Positions 36,024 to 44,810 of a DNA stretch of 47,734 bases are shown here, in pieces. The notes beneath the pieces were generated by a model. That model searched no databases. It was given only the letters and a program-made list of their open reading frames with translations, and was not told where the DNA came from. The DNA is taken from contig PNOC01000024.1 of assembly GCA_013824615.1 (NCBI GenBank), positions 1 to 47,734 of the forward strand. Reading direction: 5' to 3'. A program made the position numbers and the translations under genes. Every line of letters starts with the position of its first letter. Position 1 is the stretch's first letter. Origin of the DNA: Thermodesulfovibrio sp. Lineage in GTDB: Bacteria; Nitrospirota; Thermodesulfovibrionia; Thermodesulfovibrionales; UBA6898.

Positions 36024-37349
36024 ATGAATTTAACCCTAAGAAAACAGATATTCCTCAGCTATATTGTCATGATACTGTTCAACCTGATCGTCGGGGTTTA
36101 TGCGATCTGGAGTCTGACAGAGATTACGACGATCACCAATGATCTTATCTATAACGACCTGGCAACCAGCGAAAGATTGACAAAGCTGCATGACAATGCC
36201 CTTGCCCAGGACCTTTATGAAAAGCGATACCTCGGTCTCCGGCAGCCTGATGCCGCCGAGCAGTTCTCGGCCAGAGGCAGGGAGTTCAAGGCACTGCTTA
36301 CTGAGATCAAAGGCCTTAATCCTGCATTGAAGCCTGTCCTCGAGCAGCTCACCACCCACCATGATGCCTACATCCTGCTTTTTGCCGATGAGCTTTCGCT
36401 TGTTACGGCTGAGCGGATGTCCGACGCGCTGGCGATATCAAACGGTACCCTCAAATCAAACTTTGACAAGATACTGCTTCTGATCAAGGACGGAGACCTG
36501 AAGATTAAGGCCCAGCAGAACCATCATATCAGCCGCTCCAACTCCCTGGGAGAACGGGCGCTGACGATCACGATAACCCTCAGTGTTGTTGCCTTTGTTT
36601 TCGGTATTCTTTTTGCATATTTGATCACGAATCACCTGACGACCGCCATCGGACACCTGAAGGCTGCCACGCACTCAATTCGCAGCGGTAACTTCGATAA
36701 TCTTCCCGAAATCAGGGGCGCTGATGAACTGGCTGATCTTGCGATATCTTTCAAGGAGATGTCTGCCCGGCTGAAGGAACTGGAGGAGATGAATCTTGAT
36801 GCCAATCCCCTTACAAAACTTCCCGGCAACCTTGCCATAGAAAAAGAACTTCTGACCAGACTAAACGAGACCCAGAAGTTCTCTTTCTGCCTTATCGATC
36901 TCGACAATTTCAAGGGGTTCAACGACCGATACGGCTATGCGCGCGGCAGTGATGTTATCAAGTGGCTCGGGGATATACTGCTCATGATAAAGAAAGACCT
37001 GGGGACCCCGGAGGACTTTCTCGGCCATATCGGGGGGGATGATTTTGTGATCATCTGTTCCCCTGACCGGGTCCAGGCGATATGCAACAGAATTATAGAG
37101 CAGTTTGACCGGGGGATTGTCGAGTTTTATGATGCCGAGGATGTGAAGAAGGGGTTCATTGTTTCGATCGACCGTAACGATAAGCCCGCCATATTCGGGA
37201 TTATGACGATATCGATAGCAGTGGTTAACACAGACCGCACTCTTATCCGTGAGCCCAAAGAGGTCGCGCTGAAGGTGACGGAACTTAAGCAGTATGCAAA
37301 GACCTTCCCGAAGAGTCTTTGTATTATGGACCGCCGCCGGGTGGTTTAG
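36024..37349 (+). CDS. Membrane sensor diguanylate cyclase-like protein (4HB-HAMP-GGDEF)
   Basis: 441 residues. TM1 about 10-30, a periplasmic helical bundle about 35-175 (four-helix-type sensor), TM2 about 178-200 (TITITLSVVAFVFGILFAYL), HAMP about 200-255, and a GGDEF domain from about 262 (NPLTKLPGN, then CLIDLDNFKGFNDRYGYARG). The catalytic loop reads GGDDF instead of GG(D/E)EF and the upstream inhibitory RxxD site is absent. It may still be active without feedback inhibition, or be a degenerate sensor. The PilZ protein at 10450 is a possible c-di-GMP receptor in this genome. Its stop lies only 3 bases from the stop of the convergent M16 peptidase. Confidence 0.85.
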   Translation: MNLTLRKQIFLSYIVMILFNLIVGVYAIWSLTEITTITNDLIYNDLATSERLTKLHDNALAQDLYEKRYLGLRQPDAAEQFSARGREFKALLTEIKGLNPALKPVLEQLTTHHDAYILLFADELSLVTAERMSDALAISNGTLKSNFDKILLLIKDGDLKIKAQQNHHISRSNSLGERALTITITLSVVAFVFGILFAYLITNHLTTAIGHLKAATHSIRSGNFDNLPEIRGADELADLAISFKEMSARLKELEEMNLDANPLTKLPGNLAIEKELLTRLNETQKFSFCLIDLDNFKGFNDRYGYARGSDVIKWLGDILLMIKKDLGTPEDFLGHIGGDDFVIICSPDRVQAICNRIIEQFDRGIVEFYDAEDVKKGFIVSIDRNDKPAIFGIMTISIAVVNTDRTLIREPKEVALKVTELKQYAKTFPKSLCIMDRRRVV

Positions 37350-37352
37350 GTT

Positions 37353-38819
37353 TCAGTGTTTCAGGTCTGTTTTCCTGAGGTCGCCCACAACCACAAGCAG
37401 GTAATCTTTTGAGCTGAGATACTTTTTCGCCACGCGCTGCACCTCTTCTTTTGACACCTTCTCAATGTACTGCTTGTAGTTGTCGATATAATCCAGTCCA
37501 AGTCCGTAGTACTCCATTGAAATCAGAAACCCGGCAATCTTGCTGTTGGAATCGACCCGCAGCGGAAAGCTGCCGGTAAGGTATGCCTTGGCATCATTCA
37601 GTTCCCGGTCAGTGACCGGTTCGGTTCTGATACGGTTCATCTCCCTGAGGATCTCGTCGACGGCAACCTGAGCTGTCTGGTTCTTGGTCTGAAGTCCAGC
37701 CTTGAAGCTGCCGCCGTATTTCTGAGGGGTAAAGTAACTGTGGACATCATACGAAAGTCCCTTATTGTCTCTGATATTGTCGACCAGGCGGGAGGCAAAA
37801 CCGCCACCACCGAGAATATAGTTCATAACCGTGACCGCATAATAATCAGGGTTGTCTCTTGCTATGCCAGGGTGTCCGAGAATGATATTTGCCTGGGTGA
37901 TCTCCTTCTGGATTTTTATTACGCGCGATTGAAGCAGAGGCTTAATTTCAGGCAGTTGCGTGGTCTTCGTCTGCTTTTTCTCCCATCTGCCGAAATAGCG
38001 GTTGAGCATGGCCCTGAGTTCATCCCTGCTGATGTCCCCAACGACCGCCATGATCGCGTTGTTCGGGGCATAATATTCCTTGTGGAAAGCAACAAGGTCC
38101 TGTCGCGTGATGGTATCAAGCGTCTCCTCGGTCCCCTCTGTTGGCCAGCCATAGGGGTGGTTGCCGAAGAGTTCCTTCATGAACGCCTTGGACGCAACAA
38201 CTCCGGGCTCTTCCCGCTGCTGCTGTATGGAACCCTTGATGATCGCTTTTCTCCTGCTGATCTCCTTTTCACTGAAGACAGGGTTCTGAAGTATATCCGC
38301 AAGGAGGTCAAAACCGAGGTCCATATCTTTTTTCAGGACAGAGAGGGTGGCGGTTACATAGTCCGCCCCTCCTCCGGTCTGCAGTGAGCCGCCGACGAAC
38401 TCAATCGCCTCACTGATCTCCCTGGATGACCGGGTCGTTGTGCCTTCATTCAGCAGGTCTGCCGTCAGGTTCGCAAGCCCGGCCTTAGCAGCAGTCTCCT
38501 CGATGGTTCCGGCTTTTACCGCTACAATCACGCGGATGATCGGCAGGGCCTTTTTCTCTGCATGCAGCAGCGTCAGTCCGCTGGGGAGAATCTCACGATC
38601 CGCAATTGCCGTGGCAGAGGCAGTCGAGGTGCAGACAAGCAGGGAGAAGAGAAAAATTGCAAAAGTCGCAAATGAGACGGGTTTGTAAAAAGCTCTGGAG
38701 GCAAGGCGTGCATGGTTCGACAGGCTCACCATGACAGGAGCAGAGCTTGCCCTGAGTTTATCGAAGGGAGTTTTGAAGAGCAACGCAGCATACGGACTTT
38801 CCACGAACCCGTTAATCAT
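37353..38819 (-). CDS. M16 peptidase-like protein, non-catalytic partner subunit
   Basis: The M16 fold is clear from ILPSGLTLLHAEKKALPIIR onward. The zinc motif HxxEH is missing (GLANLTADLLNEGT instead), while the substrate-binding Arg/Tyr region GGGGFASRLVDNIRDNKGLSY is kept, as in partner subunits of M16 heterodimers. A signal peptide (FATFAIFLFSLLVCTSTASA) points to export. The start is odd: ATG 38819 lies 3 bases after the stop of the catalytic subunit gene, and the first ~47 codons run through repeat R1 copy 2. The only alternative start is ATG 38732, also inside the repeat. Either way the repeat supplies the start and the signal-peptide n-region; no ATG, GTG or TTG lies between the repeat and the hydrophobic core. 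Confidence 0.85.
   Translation of the reverse strand: MINGFVESPYAALLFKTPFDKLRASSAPVMVSLSNHARLASRAFYKPVSFATFAIFLFSLLVCTSTASATAIADREILPSGLTLLHAEKKALPIIRVIVAVKAGTIEETAAKAGLANLTADLLNEGTTTRSSREISEAIEFVGGSLQTGGGADYVTATLSVLKKDMDLGFDLLADILQNPVFSEKEISRRKAIIKGSIQQQREEPGVVASKAFMKELFGNHPYGWPTEGTEETLDTITRQDLVAFHKEYYAPNNAIMAVVGDISRDELRAMLNRYFGRWEKKQTKTTQLPEIKPLLQSRVIKIQKEITQANIILGHPGIARDNPDYYAVTVMNYILGGGGFASRLVDNIRDNKGLSYDVHSYFTPQKYGGSFKAGLQTKNQTAQVAVDEILREMNRIRTEPVTDRELNDAKAYLTGSFPLRVDSNSKIAGFLISMEYYGLGLDYIDNYKQYIEKVSKEEVQRVAKKYLSSKDYLLVVVGDLRKTDLKH
38676..38813 (-). repeat. R1 palindromic element, copy 2, with nested repeat R4
   Basis: Outer arms match copy 1: on the minus strand it starts AACGGGTTCGTGGAAAGTCC and ends CTTTTTACAAACCCGTC. 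The centre of copy 1 is replaced by a different small palindrome (R4, about 38711-38767: arms GGTTCGACAGGCTCACC and GAGTTTATCGAAGGG). R4 is the widespread type whose translation gives FDKLRA..MVSLSNH. It lies between the two M16 genes and is read through in frame by the second. Confidence 0.85.
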
Positions 38820-38822
38820 CTT

Positions 38823-40145
38823 TTATTTCTTCGCCTCCAGTGGAATCAGCACTCCTGTGGTGCGCTGCTCCGGTACAAGATACTTTGCGGCCACGCGCTG
38901 AACATCGGCAGCAGTGACCCTGCGGATCGCCTCAAGGTAGGAATCGACCAGTCTCCATCCGCCGATCATCTCGAACGACCCTATGAGCCGGGCCTGCATA
39001 TAAAATGAATCCTGCTCCATGATGAACGATGCCTCCACCTGATTCTTTGCCTTGAGTATCTCCTGGTCTGTCGGAGGCTCTTTACTGATTTTTTCTATTT
39101 CGGCCAACAATGCCTTTTCAACGTCATCAATGCTTTTGCCTCGTGCGGCTGTCGCACCGGTATAGAACAGGTGTGGATCCCGCCGCATCCCGTCATACCC
39201 GGCAAAGGCTGAAAGGGCAAGCTGTTTTTCGTAGACAAGGCTGTTATGTATCCTGGTGCTCTTGCCGCCCGAGAGTATGCTGCTGAGTATGTCGAGAGCC
39301 GGGCCGTCCTCCCGGTACACTGCCGGGGCCTTATACACTGAAATAACAACCGGAAGTTCAGCCTCTTTCCTGAGCAGGATCCGCTTTTCCCCCTGCTGCT
39401 CATCTTCCGAGATATTCACTGCTTTTATCTCAGGACCGGCCGGGATCCTGCCGAAGGTGTTCCGTATCTTTGCAAGGATTTTAGCCGGTTCCACATCACC
39501 GACAACGAGAATGACGGCATTGTTCGGGGCATAATACGTTGCATAGTGCTGCCTCAGGTCCTCGGGGTTCAGCGTCTTCAGGTCCGACATCCAACCTATC
39601 ACCGGCCACCGGTAGGGATGGTTTTTGAAGGCGGTCGCCACGACTTCCTGGAAGAGCAGGTTCTGCGGATCGTCTTCATACCGCAGGCGTCTCTCTTCCA
39701 TGACTACATCACGTTCGGAAAGAACGGACTCATTGGTCAGGACCAGGTTCTGCATCCTGTCGGCTTCCAGTTCTATGGGCAGGTCGAGCCTGTCCGAGGC
39801 CAGCAGTTCAAAATATCCGGTATACTCGCTTGTGGTAAAAGCATTGTCCATGCCGCCGGCCCGCTGTATCGCCTGGGAGAAGGTCTTGGGCCCATGTTTT
39901 TTGGTGCCCTTGAACATCATATGTTCCAGCAGGTGACTCAGGCCGGTTTTCCCTATATTCTCATGCCGGGAGCCGACCCGGTACCAGACCTGGAAGGTTG
40001 CGGTTGGGGCCTTGTGGTCCTCAAGGATCAGCACCTTCAGCCCGTTGTCAAGCAGATGCTCCTGGACATTAATGGCAGATGATGAAAGGGGTGTCAGCAG
40101 CAGGACAAGCAAAGACCAGAGTACTATTGTCTGTAATTGTTTCAT
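38823..40145 (-). CDS. M16 zinc peptidase, catalytic subunit
   Basis: 440 residues from ATG 40145: MKQLQTIVLWSLLVLLLTPL is a signal peptide; the zinc-binding motif HLLEH is at 71-75 with the third ligand Glu in ELEADRM (~residue 122). Typical of processing-protease-like PqqL/YmxG proteins in the periplasm or outer membrane, working as a dimer with the Arg/Tyr subunit encoded next. An in-frame extension to 40190 adds 15 residues without a ribosome site. TAAAAT lies just 5 bases before the ATG with TTGTCA 18 bases further up, suggesting a leaderless mRNA. Confidence 0.9.
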   Translation of the reverse strand: MKQLQTIVLWSLLVLLLTPLSSSAINVQEHLLDNGLKVLILEDHKAPTATFQVWYRVGSRHENIGKTGLSHLLEHMMFKGTKKHGPKTFSQAIQRAGGMDNAFTTSEYTGYFELLASDRLDLPIELEADRMQNLVLTNESVLSERDVVMEERRLRYEDDPQNLLFQEVVATAFKNHPYRWPVIGWMSDLKTLNPEDLRQHYATYYAPNNAVILVVGDVEPAKILAKIRNTFGRIPAGPEIKAVNISEDEQQGEKRILLRKEAELPVVISVYKAPAVYREDGPALDILSSILSGGKSTRIHNSLVYEKQLALSAFAGYDGMRRDPHLFYTGATAARGKSIDDVEKALLAEIEKISKEPPTDQEILKAKNQVEASFIMEQDSFYMQARLIGSFEMIGGWRLVDSYLEAIRRVTAADVQRVAAKYLVPEQRTTGVLIPLEAKK

Positions 40146-40150
40146 GCTTG

Positions 40151-40180
40151 ATTTTAACTTTTTAGTCCGGGCCGTGACAA
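40151..40180 (-). promoter_or_regulatory. Promoter abutting the M16 peptidase start codon
   Basis: On the minus strand: TTGTCA (40180-40175), 18-base spacer, TAAAAT (40156-40151), then CAAGC and ATG. The distance from the -10 to the start codon is 5 bases, so transcription starting 6-7 bases downstream would begin at or next to the A of ATG. Confidence 0.6.
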
Positions 40181-40210
40181 ACAGTGACAATGAAGCCTCA
40201 AAAGACAGTG

Positions 40211-41938
40211 TCAGCGGATATAGGCTTCGGTGACATACCGTCGCATCATCCGGTGGGTGTTGAAGTAATAGGCATTCTTGCCGATTGCGTTTTGCATCAT
40301 CCTGATCCAGGTATGCCGGTTGTTGTAGTACAACGGCAGAATTGTATACTCAAGCTTGTTATAAAGGTCTTCCGAGTCACGGACATCGGCATCCGCCCCC
40401 GGAGCAAGTTCATGAGGCGGCGGGCCGATGGACCATCCGGTGAACCCTTCAATATGTCCCTCTATCCACCACCCGTCGAGTACGCTGAAGTTCATGACGC
40501 CGTTATGTGTTGCCTTCATGCCGCTGGTTCCTGAGGCCTCAAGCGGCCGCAGCGGCGTGTTCAGCCAGATGTCCACGCCGGAGACGATTTTCAGTGATAT
40601 GTCCATGTTGTAGTTCTTGAGATAGACGATATTTATTTTATCCTTGAAATGCTCGCTGTATTTAAAAATATTCTGAATGAGCTTCTTCCCCTGCTCATCT
40701 TTGGGATGTGCCTTGCCTGCATAGACCAGCTGAATCTTGCCGGTGCCGATGCGCGCCAGCCTTTCGAGGTCGCGGAAGAGCAGGTCTGCCCTTTTATATG
40801 CGGTTGCCCTGCGGGCAAAGCCAATGGTGAGGACATCCGGAGAAAATTCAGCGCCTGTCTTCTCCCTGATATAGGTGATGAGCTGGTTTTTTGTCTGCAT
40901 ATGCGCTTCCCAGAGTTTTTCATCCGGAATGCGGCCTACCCGCACAAAGAGCTCAGGTTCGTTTGCCCAGCCGGGAAGATATTCGTCATAGATTTTCTTG
41001 AAGGGTTCACTGGTCCAGGTAAAAGAATGCACTCCGTTGGTGATGGCGTGAATCTCATATCCCGGGAACATGCTCTGCGAAACCTGGCCATGTTTTTTGG
41101 CAACCCCATTGACATAACGCGTGAGGTTCAGCGCAAGCATGGTCATATTCAGGTAATCCCTGCCTGCAAGGTCCTGCAGTGTCGAGATCGGGATCACCTC
41201 CCCCATGACCCTGGCTACAAGGTCGTACGGGAACTTGTCATGCCCTGCCTCCACCGGGGTATGGGTTGTAAACACACAAAGATCCTTGACACTTTTTCTG
41301 TCCCAGACCAGTTTCTCGTCCCAGACGTCCTCGATCGGTTTTTTGAAGCGGTTCAGCAGTTCAAGCGTCAGAAGGCTGGCGTGCCCCTCATTCATATGAT
41401 ATTTTCTGATCTCGAGTCCCATCTCGTGCAGGATCCTCACTCCCCCTATGCCGAGGACTATCTCCTGCTTGAGGCGGTAGGTCGGGTCACCACCGTAAAG
41501 ACTGCTCGTAATATCCCTGTCTGTAGCGCTATTTACCGGTAGGTCGGTATCAAGGAAAAAAACAGGGACCGATCCGCCGGTGAGGCTCTTGACGTTATAA
41601 AGCCAGGCCTGAACAACGACGTCTCTTCCCTCGATCTGGACAGTTACCTGATACGGCAGGACCTGCATGTAGGCGGCCGGGTCCCAGACAGAGGGATGTT
41701 CTGTCTGTAGGCCGGTTTCATCAATCTCCTGGGTGAAATAGCCTTTTTTTGTAAGGATTGTCACAGCAACGAGCGGGAGCTTCAGGTCCGCAGTCGACCG
41801 GATAGTGTCCCCTGCAAGCACGCCAAGTCCTCCGCTATATGTAGGGATGTCGTTATGCACCCCGATCTCCATCGAAAAATAGGCGATCTTCGGTTCTTTG
41901 GTCAGTTCAATGATTGTATCTGCGATCGTAGTGGTCAT
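40211..41938 (-). CDS. glgP: Alpha-glucan (glycogen) phosphorylase
   Basis: Releases glucose-1-phosphate from alpha-1,4-glucans with PLP. The short (~575-residue) archaeal/thermophilic-type phosphorylase of the TIGR02094 group: IAYFSMEIGVHNDIPTYSGG (~residues 18-37), HMNEGHASLLTLEL (~residue 185), and the PLP Lys in EASGTSGMKATHNGVMNF (Lys ~503). ATG at 41938 is chosen: the upstream in-frame extension to 42031 runs into R1 copy 3 and is not conserved-looking. TACAAT is 8 bases before the ATG and there is no Shine-Dalgarno. Its stop is 20 bases before the M16 promoter, on the same strand. Confidence 0.93.
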   Translation of the reverse strand: MTTTIADTIIELTKEPKIAYFSMEIGVHNDIPTYSGGLGVLAGDTIRSTADLKLPLVAVTILTKKGYFTQEIDETGLQTEHPSVWDPAAYMQVLPYQVTVQIEGRDVVVQAWLYNVKSLTGGSVPVFFLDTDLPVNSATDRDITSSLYGGDPTYRLKQEIVLGIGGVRILHEMGLEIRKYHMNEGHASLLTLELLNRFKKPIEDVWDEKLVWDRKSVKDLCVFTTHTPVEAGHDKFPYDLVARVMGEVIPISTLQDLAGRDYLNMTMLALNLTRYVNGVAKKHGQVSQSMFPGYEIHAITNGVHSFTWTSEPFKKIYDEYLPGWANEPELFVRVGRIPDEKLWEAHMQTKNQLITYIREKTGAEFSPDVLTIGFARRATAYKRADLLFRDLERLARIGTGKIQLVYAGKAHPKDEQGKKLIQNIFKYSEHFKDKINIVYLKNYNMDISLKIVSGVDIWLNTPLRPLEASGTSGMKATHNGVMNFSVLDGWWIEGHIEGFTGWSIGPPPHELAPGADADVRDSEDLYNKLEYTILPLYYNNRHTWIRMMQNAIGKNAYYFNTHRMMRRYVTEAYIR

Positions 41939-41946
41939 AGGGAAAT

Positions 41947-41975
41947 ATTGTAAGCTATTTATCCAGGGGAAACAA
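41947..41975 (-). promoter_or_regulatory. glgP promoter close to the start codon
   Basis: On the minus strand TTGTTT (41975-41970), 17-base spacer and TACAAT (41952-41947), then 8 bases to the ATG at 41938. This predicts a 5' UTR of about one or two bases. Confidence 0.6.
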
Positions 41976-42003
41976 CTTTTTGTCCTGCAAAAATTAAGAA
42001 TGA

Positions 42004-42053
42004 GACGGGTTTGTAAAAGATTCGGAGGCATACGGACTTTTTACGAACCCGTC
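42004..42053 (-). repeat. R1 palindromic element, copy 3 (50-bp deletion form)
   Basis: It keeps only the arms: GACGGGTTTGTAAAAG at the left, then TTCGGAGGCATACGGAC, and TTTTTACGAACCCGTC at the right; the ~75-base centre of copy 1 is gone. It sits between the divergent promoters of glgP (its -35 ends at 41975) and of the RDD gene (its -35 begins at 42058). Confidence 0.85.
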
Positions 42054-42057
42054 TTTA

Positions 42058-42087
42058 TTGAAAAATGTGAAAATCATCTGTTACTAT
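42058..42087 (+). promoter_or_regulatory. RDD-gene promoter abutting its start codon
   Basis: TTGAAA (42058-42063), 18-base spacer, TACTAT (42082-42087), then TCTTA and the ATG at 42093. Five bases separate the -10 from the ATG and no Shine-Dalgarno is present. Confidence 0.55.
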
Positions 42088-42092
42088 TCTTA

Positions 42093-42497
42093 ATGCCTGA
42101 GGAATCAAGAAGTGCAGGGCTTCTTCTCAGAACTGCAGCCAGGGTCATTGATTTTCTTCTCATAGCTGCAGCACTGGAGATAGTGCCGAAGGCAGGCTAT
42201 TTCGGCGGGCTTGCCTATCTTCTTCTCGGAGACGGGTTTTTCGACGGCAGGAGTGTCGGTAAAAAGCTGACGGGACTTACTGTTGTGTCCTCCGAAACAA
42301 ACACCCCCTGCTCGATAAAAGACTCGATATTGCGCAACAGTACTCTTGCGCTGGGGTTCAGCCTCTGGATCATCCCCTGGATAGGCTGGATTTTTATCGT
42401 TGCCGCCGCTGCCCTGGAGTTCATTCTGATGCTGGGGAACAAAGACGGCAAGAGACTGGGAGACGAGATAGCGAAGACCTTAGTAAAAGAAGTCTGA
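42093..42497 (+). CDS. RDD-family membrane protein
   Basis: 134 residues with about three hydrophobic segments. Family signatures are RTAARVIDFLLIAAAL (Arg-Asp pair, ~residues 13-28), the loop GDGFFDGRSVGKKLTGLTVV (~residues 46-65), and the last part NKDGKRLGDEIAKTLV. Members are small transporters or accessory membrane proteins of unclear substrate. In frame the ORF is open back into R1 copy 3 (possible ATG at 41999-42001), but the local promoter favours 42093. It precedes mreB by 38 bases and may be co-transcribed with the rod operon. Confidence 0.75.
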   Translation: MPEESRSAGLLLRTAARVIDFLLIAAALEIVPKAGYFGGLAYLLLGDGFFDGRSVGKKLTGLTVVSSETNTPCSIKDSILRNSTLALGFSLWIIPWIGWIFIVAAAALEFILMLGNKDGKRLGDEIAKTLVKEV

Positions 42498-42508
42498 CGG
42501 AAACCTGA

Positions 42509-43564
<1,056 letters not shown>

Positions 43565-43578
43565 GCATGAACTAAAGC

Positions 43579-44358
43579 ATGTTACGAAAAAAGGCTCTCC
43601 TCCTCATCGTCATCATCGCAGCGTTTATCCTGATGACCTACCAGGGAAAGAAGGGGACCATCGGATCGCTCACCTCCCTGAATGCCCTTCTCCAGACTGC
43701 GCAGCATGCGGTTTCATCAGTGACCGACTCCCTGTCCCGGCCCTTCAGGACTATGGCCCTGCGGGAAGAAGACAACACCAGGCTCCGGAAACGTGTCGAC
43801 CAGTTGCTGCTTGAGCAGAGCGCCAACCAGGAGGCAACACTGGAAAATAAGCGCCTGAAAGATCTCCTGAAGCTCAGGGACACCCATCGGAATTACATCA
43901 CGGCTGCGCGTGTCATCTCGCGGGGTATCGGGCACTGGGAGCATACGCTTGTGCTTGATAAGGGCCTGAAGGACGGGATTGTCCGGGACATGACCGTGAT
44001 GACGCCTTTGGGGCTTGCGGGAAAGATCACCAGTGTTTCCGAATCCTATGCGACTATGCTCTGGATATCCGACATTAATTTTTCGGCCGCTGTCAGGACC
44101 AGGGAGGGGCGGCACGAGGCGGTCCTCTCCGGGACCGGTTCAAGACTCTGCCTTCTGAAGTATATGCCCTACGAAGAAGAAGTAAAGCCTGGAGATGTTG
44201 TCATTACGTCCGGCTTTGATGCTTTTTTCCCTCCGGGTATCCCGGTCGGGTATGTCTCGAAGATAGACACGCGGGGCATCGGAGGGAACTTCCAGTACAT
44301 TGAAATTACCCCGTTTCAGGATGCGGCAAAGTTGGAGGAAGTTATAATCGTCCGATGA
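43579..44358 (+). CDS. mreC: Rod-shape protein MreC
   Basis: Periplasmic scaffold that activates the PBP2-RodA complex. 259 residues: one N-terminal membrane helix (ALLLIVIIAAFILMTYQ), a coiled coil at about 60-100, and the double beta-barrel domain (VISRGIGHWEHTLVLDKGLKDGI.., VGYVSKIDTRGIGGNFQYIE). The 15-base gap from mreB and 4-base overlap with mreD show a single transcript. Confidence 0.93.
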   Translation: MLRKKALLLIVIIAAFILMTYQGKKGTIGSLTSLNALLQTAQHAVSSVTDSLSRPFRTMALREEDNTRLRKRVDQLLLEQSANQEATLENKRLKDLLKLRDTHRNYITAARVISRGIGHWEHTLVLDKGLKDGIVRDMTVMTPLGLAGKITSVSESYATMLWISDINFSAAVRTREGRHEAVLSGTGSRLCLLKYMPYEEEVKPGDVVITSGFDAFFPPGIPVGYVSKIDTRGIGGNFQYIEITPFQDAAKLEEVIIVR

Positions 44359-44810
44359 GATATGCTGCCTGGTTGCTTGCAGCCTTCTGTGCGCTCCTGC
44401 TTCAGGGGCGGGTATCCGTGCTCGGTATTGTGCCGAACCTGACAGTCCTGCTTGCCTTTTACGCCGGCATCCGGTATGGTGCAAATCAGGGCCTGCTGGC
44501 CGGTCTGCTGATAGGCTTTGTCGAGGACAGCCTCTCCGGCAGTCTCATTGGGCCGAACATGCTCGCGAAGGGTCTTGTCGGATATGTTGCTGCCTTTTTT
44601 ATCACCGGCGGACTCTTCCGCTGGACCCCCCTGCTTGGAGTCTTTTCAGTCTCTGCCCTTACTCTGGCGGGCAATATTGTTACGGTGCTGGCAAAGACCC
44701 TTTTTGATAAAATGCCGGGCAGTATTGCCTCGATTATCTTTATATCGGTTATGCAGGCCCTGCTGAATGCCATGGCCGGGGCTTTTATGAGGCCTGAACA
44801 TGCCGACTGA
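44355..44810 (+). CDS. mreD: Rod-shape protein MreD
   Basis: 151-residue membrane protein with about five hydrophobic segments (WLLAAFCALLLQGRVSVLGI, then GLLAGLLIGFVEDSLSG) typical of MreD. Overlaps mreC by ATGA at its start and mrdA at its end. Confidence 0.85.
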   Translation: MRYAAWLLAAFCALLLQGRVSVLGIVPNLTVLLAFYAGIRYGANQGLLAGLLIGFVEDSLSGSLIGPNMLAKGLVGYVAAFFITGGLFRWTPLLGVFSVSALTLAGNIVTVLAKTLFDKMPGSIASIIFISVMQALLNAMAGAFMRPEHAD

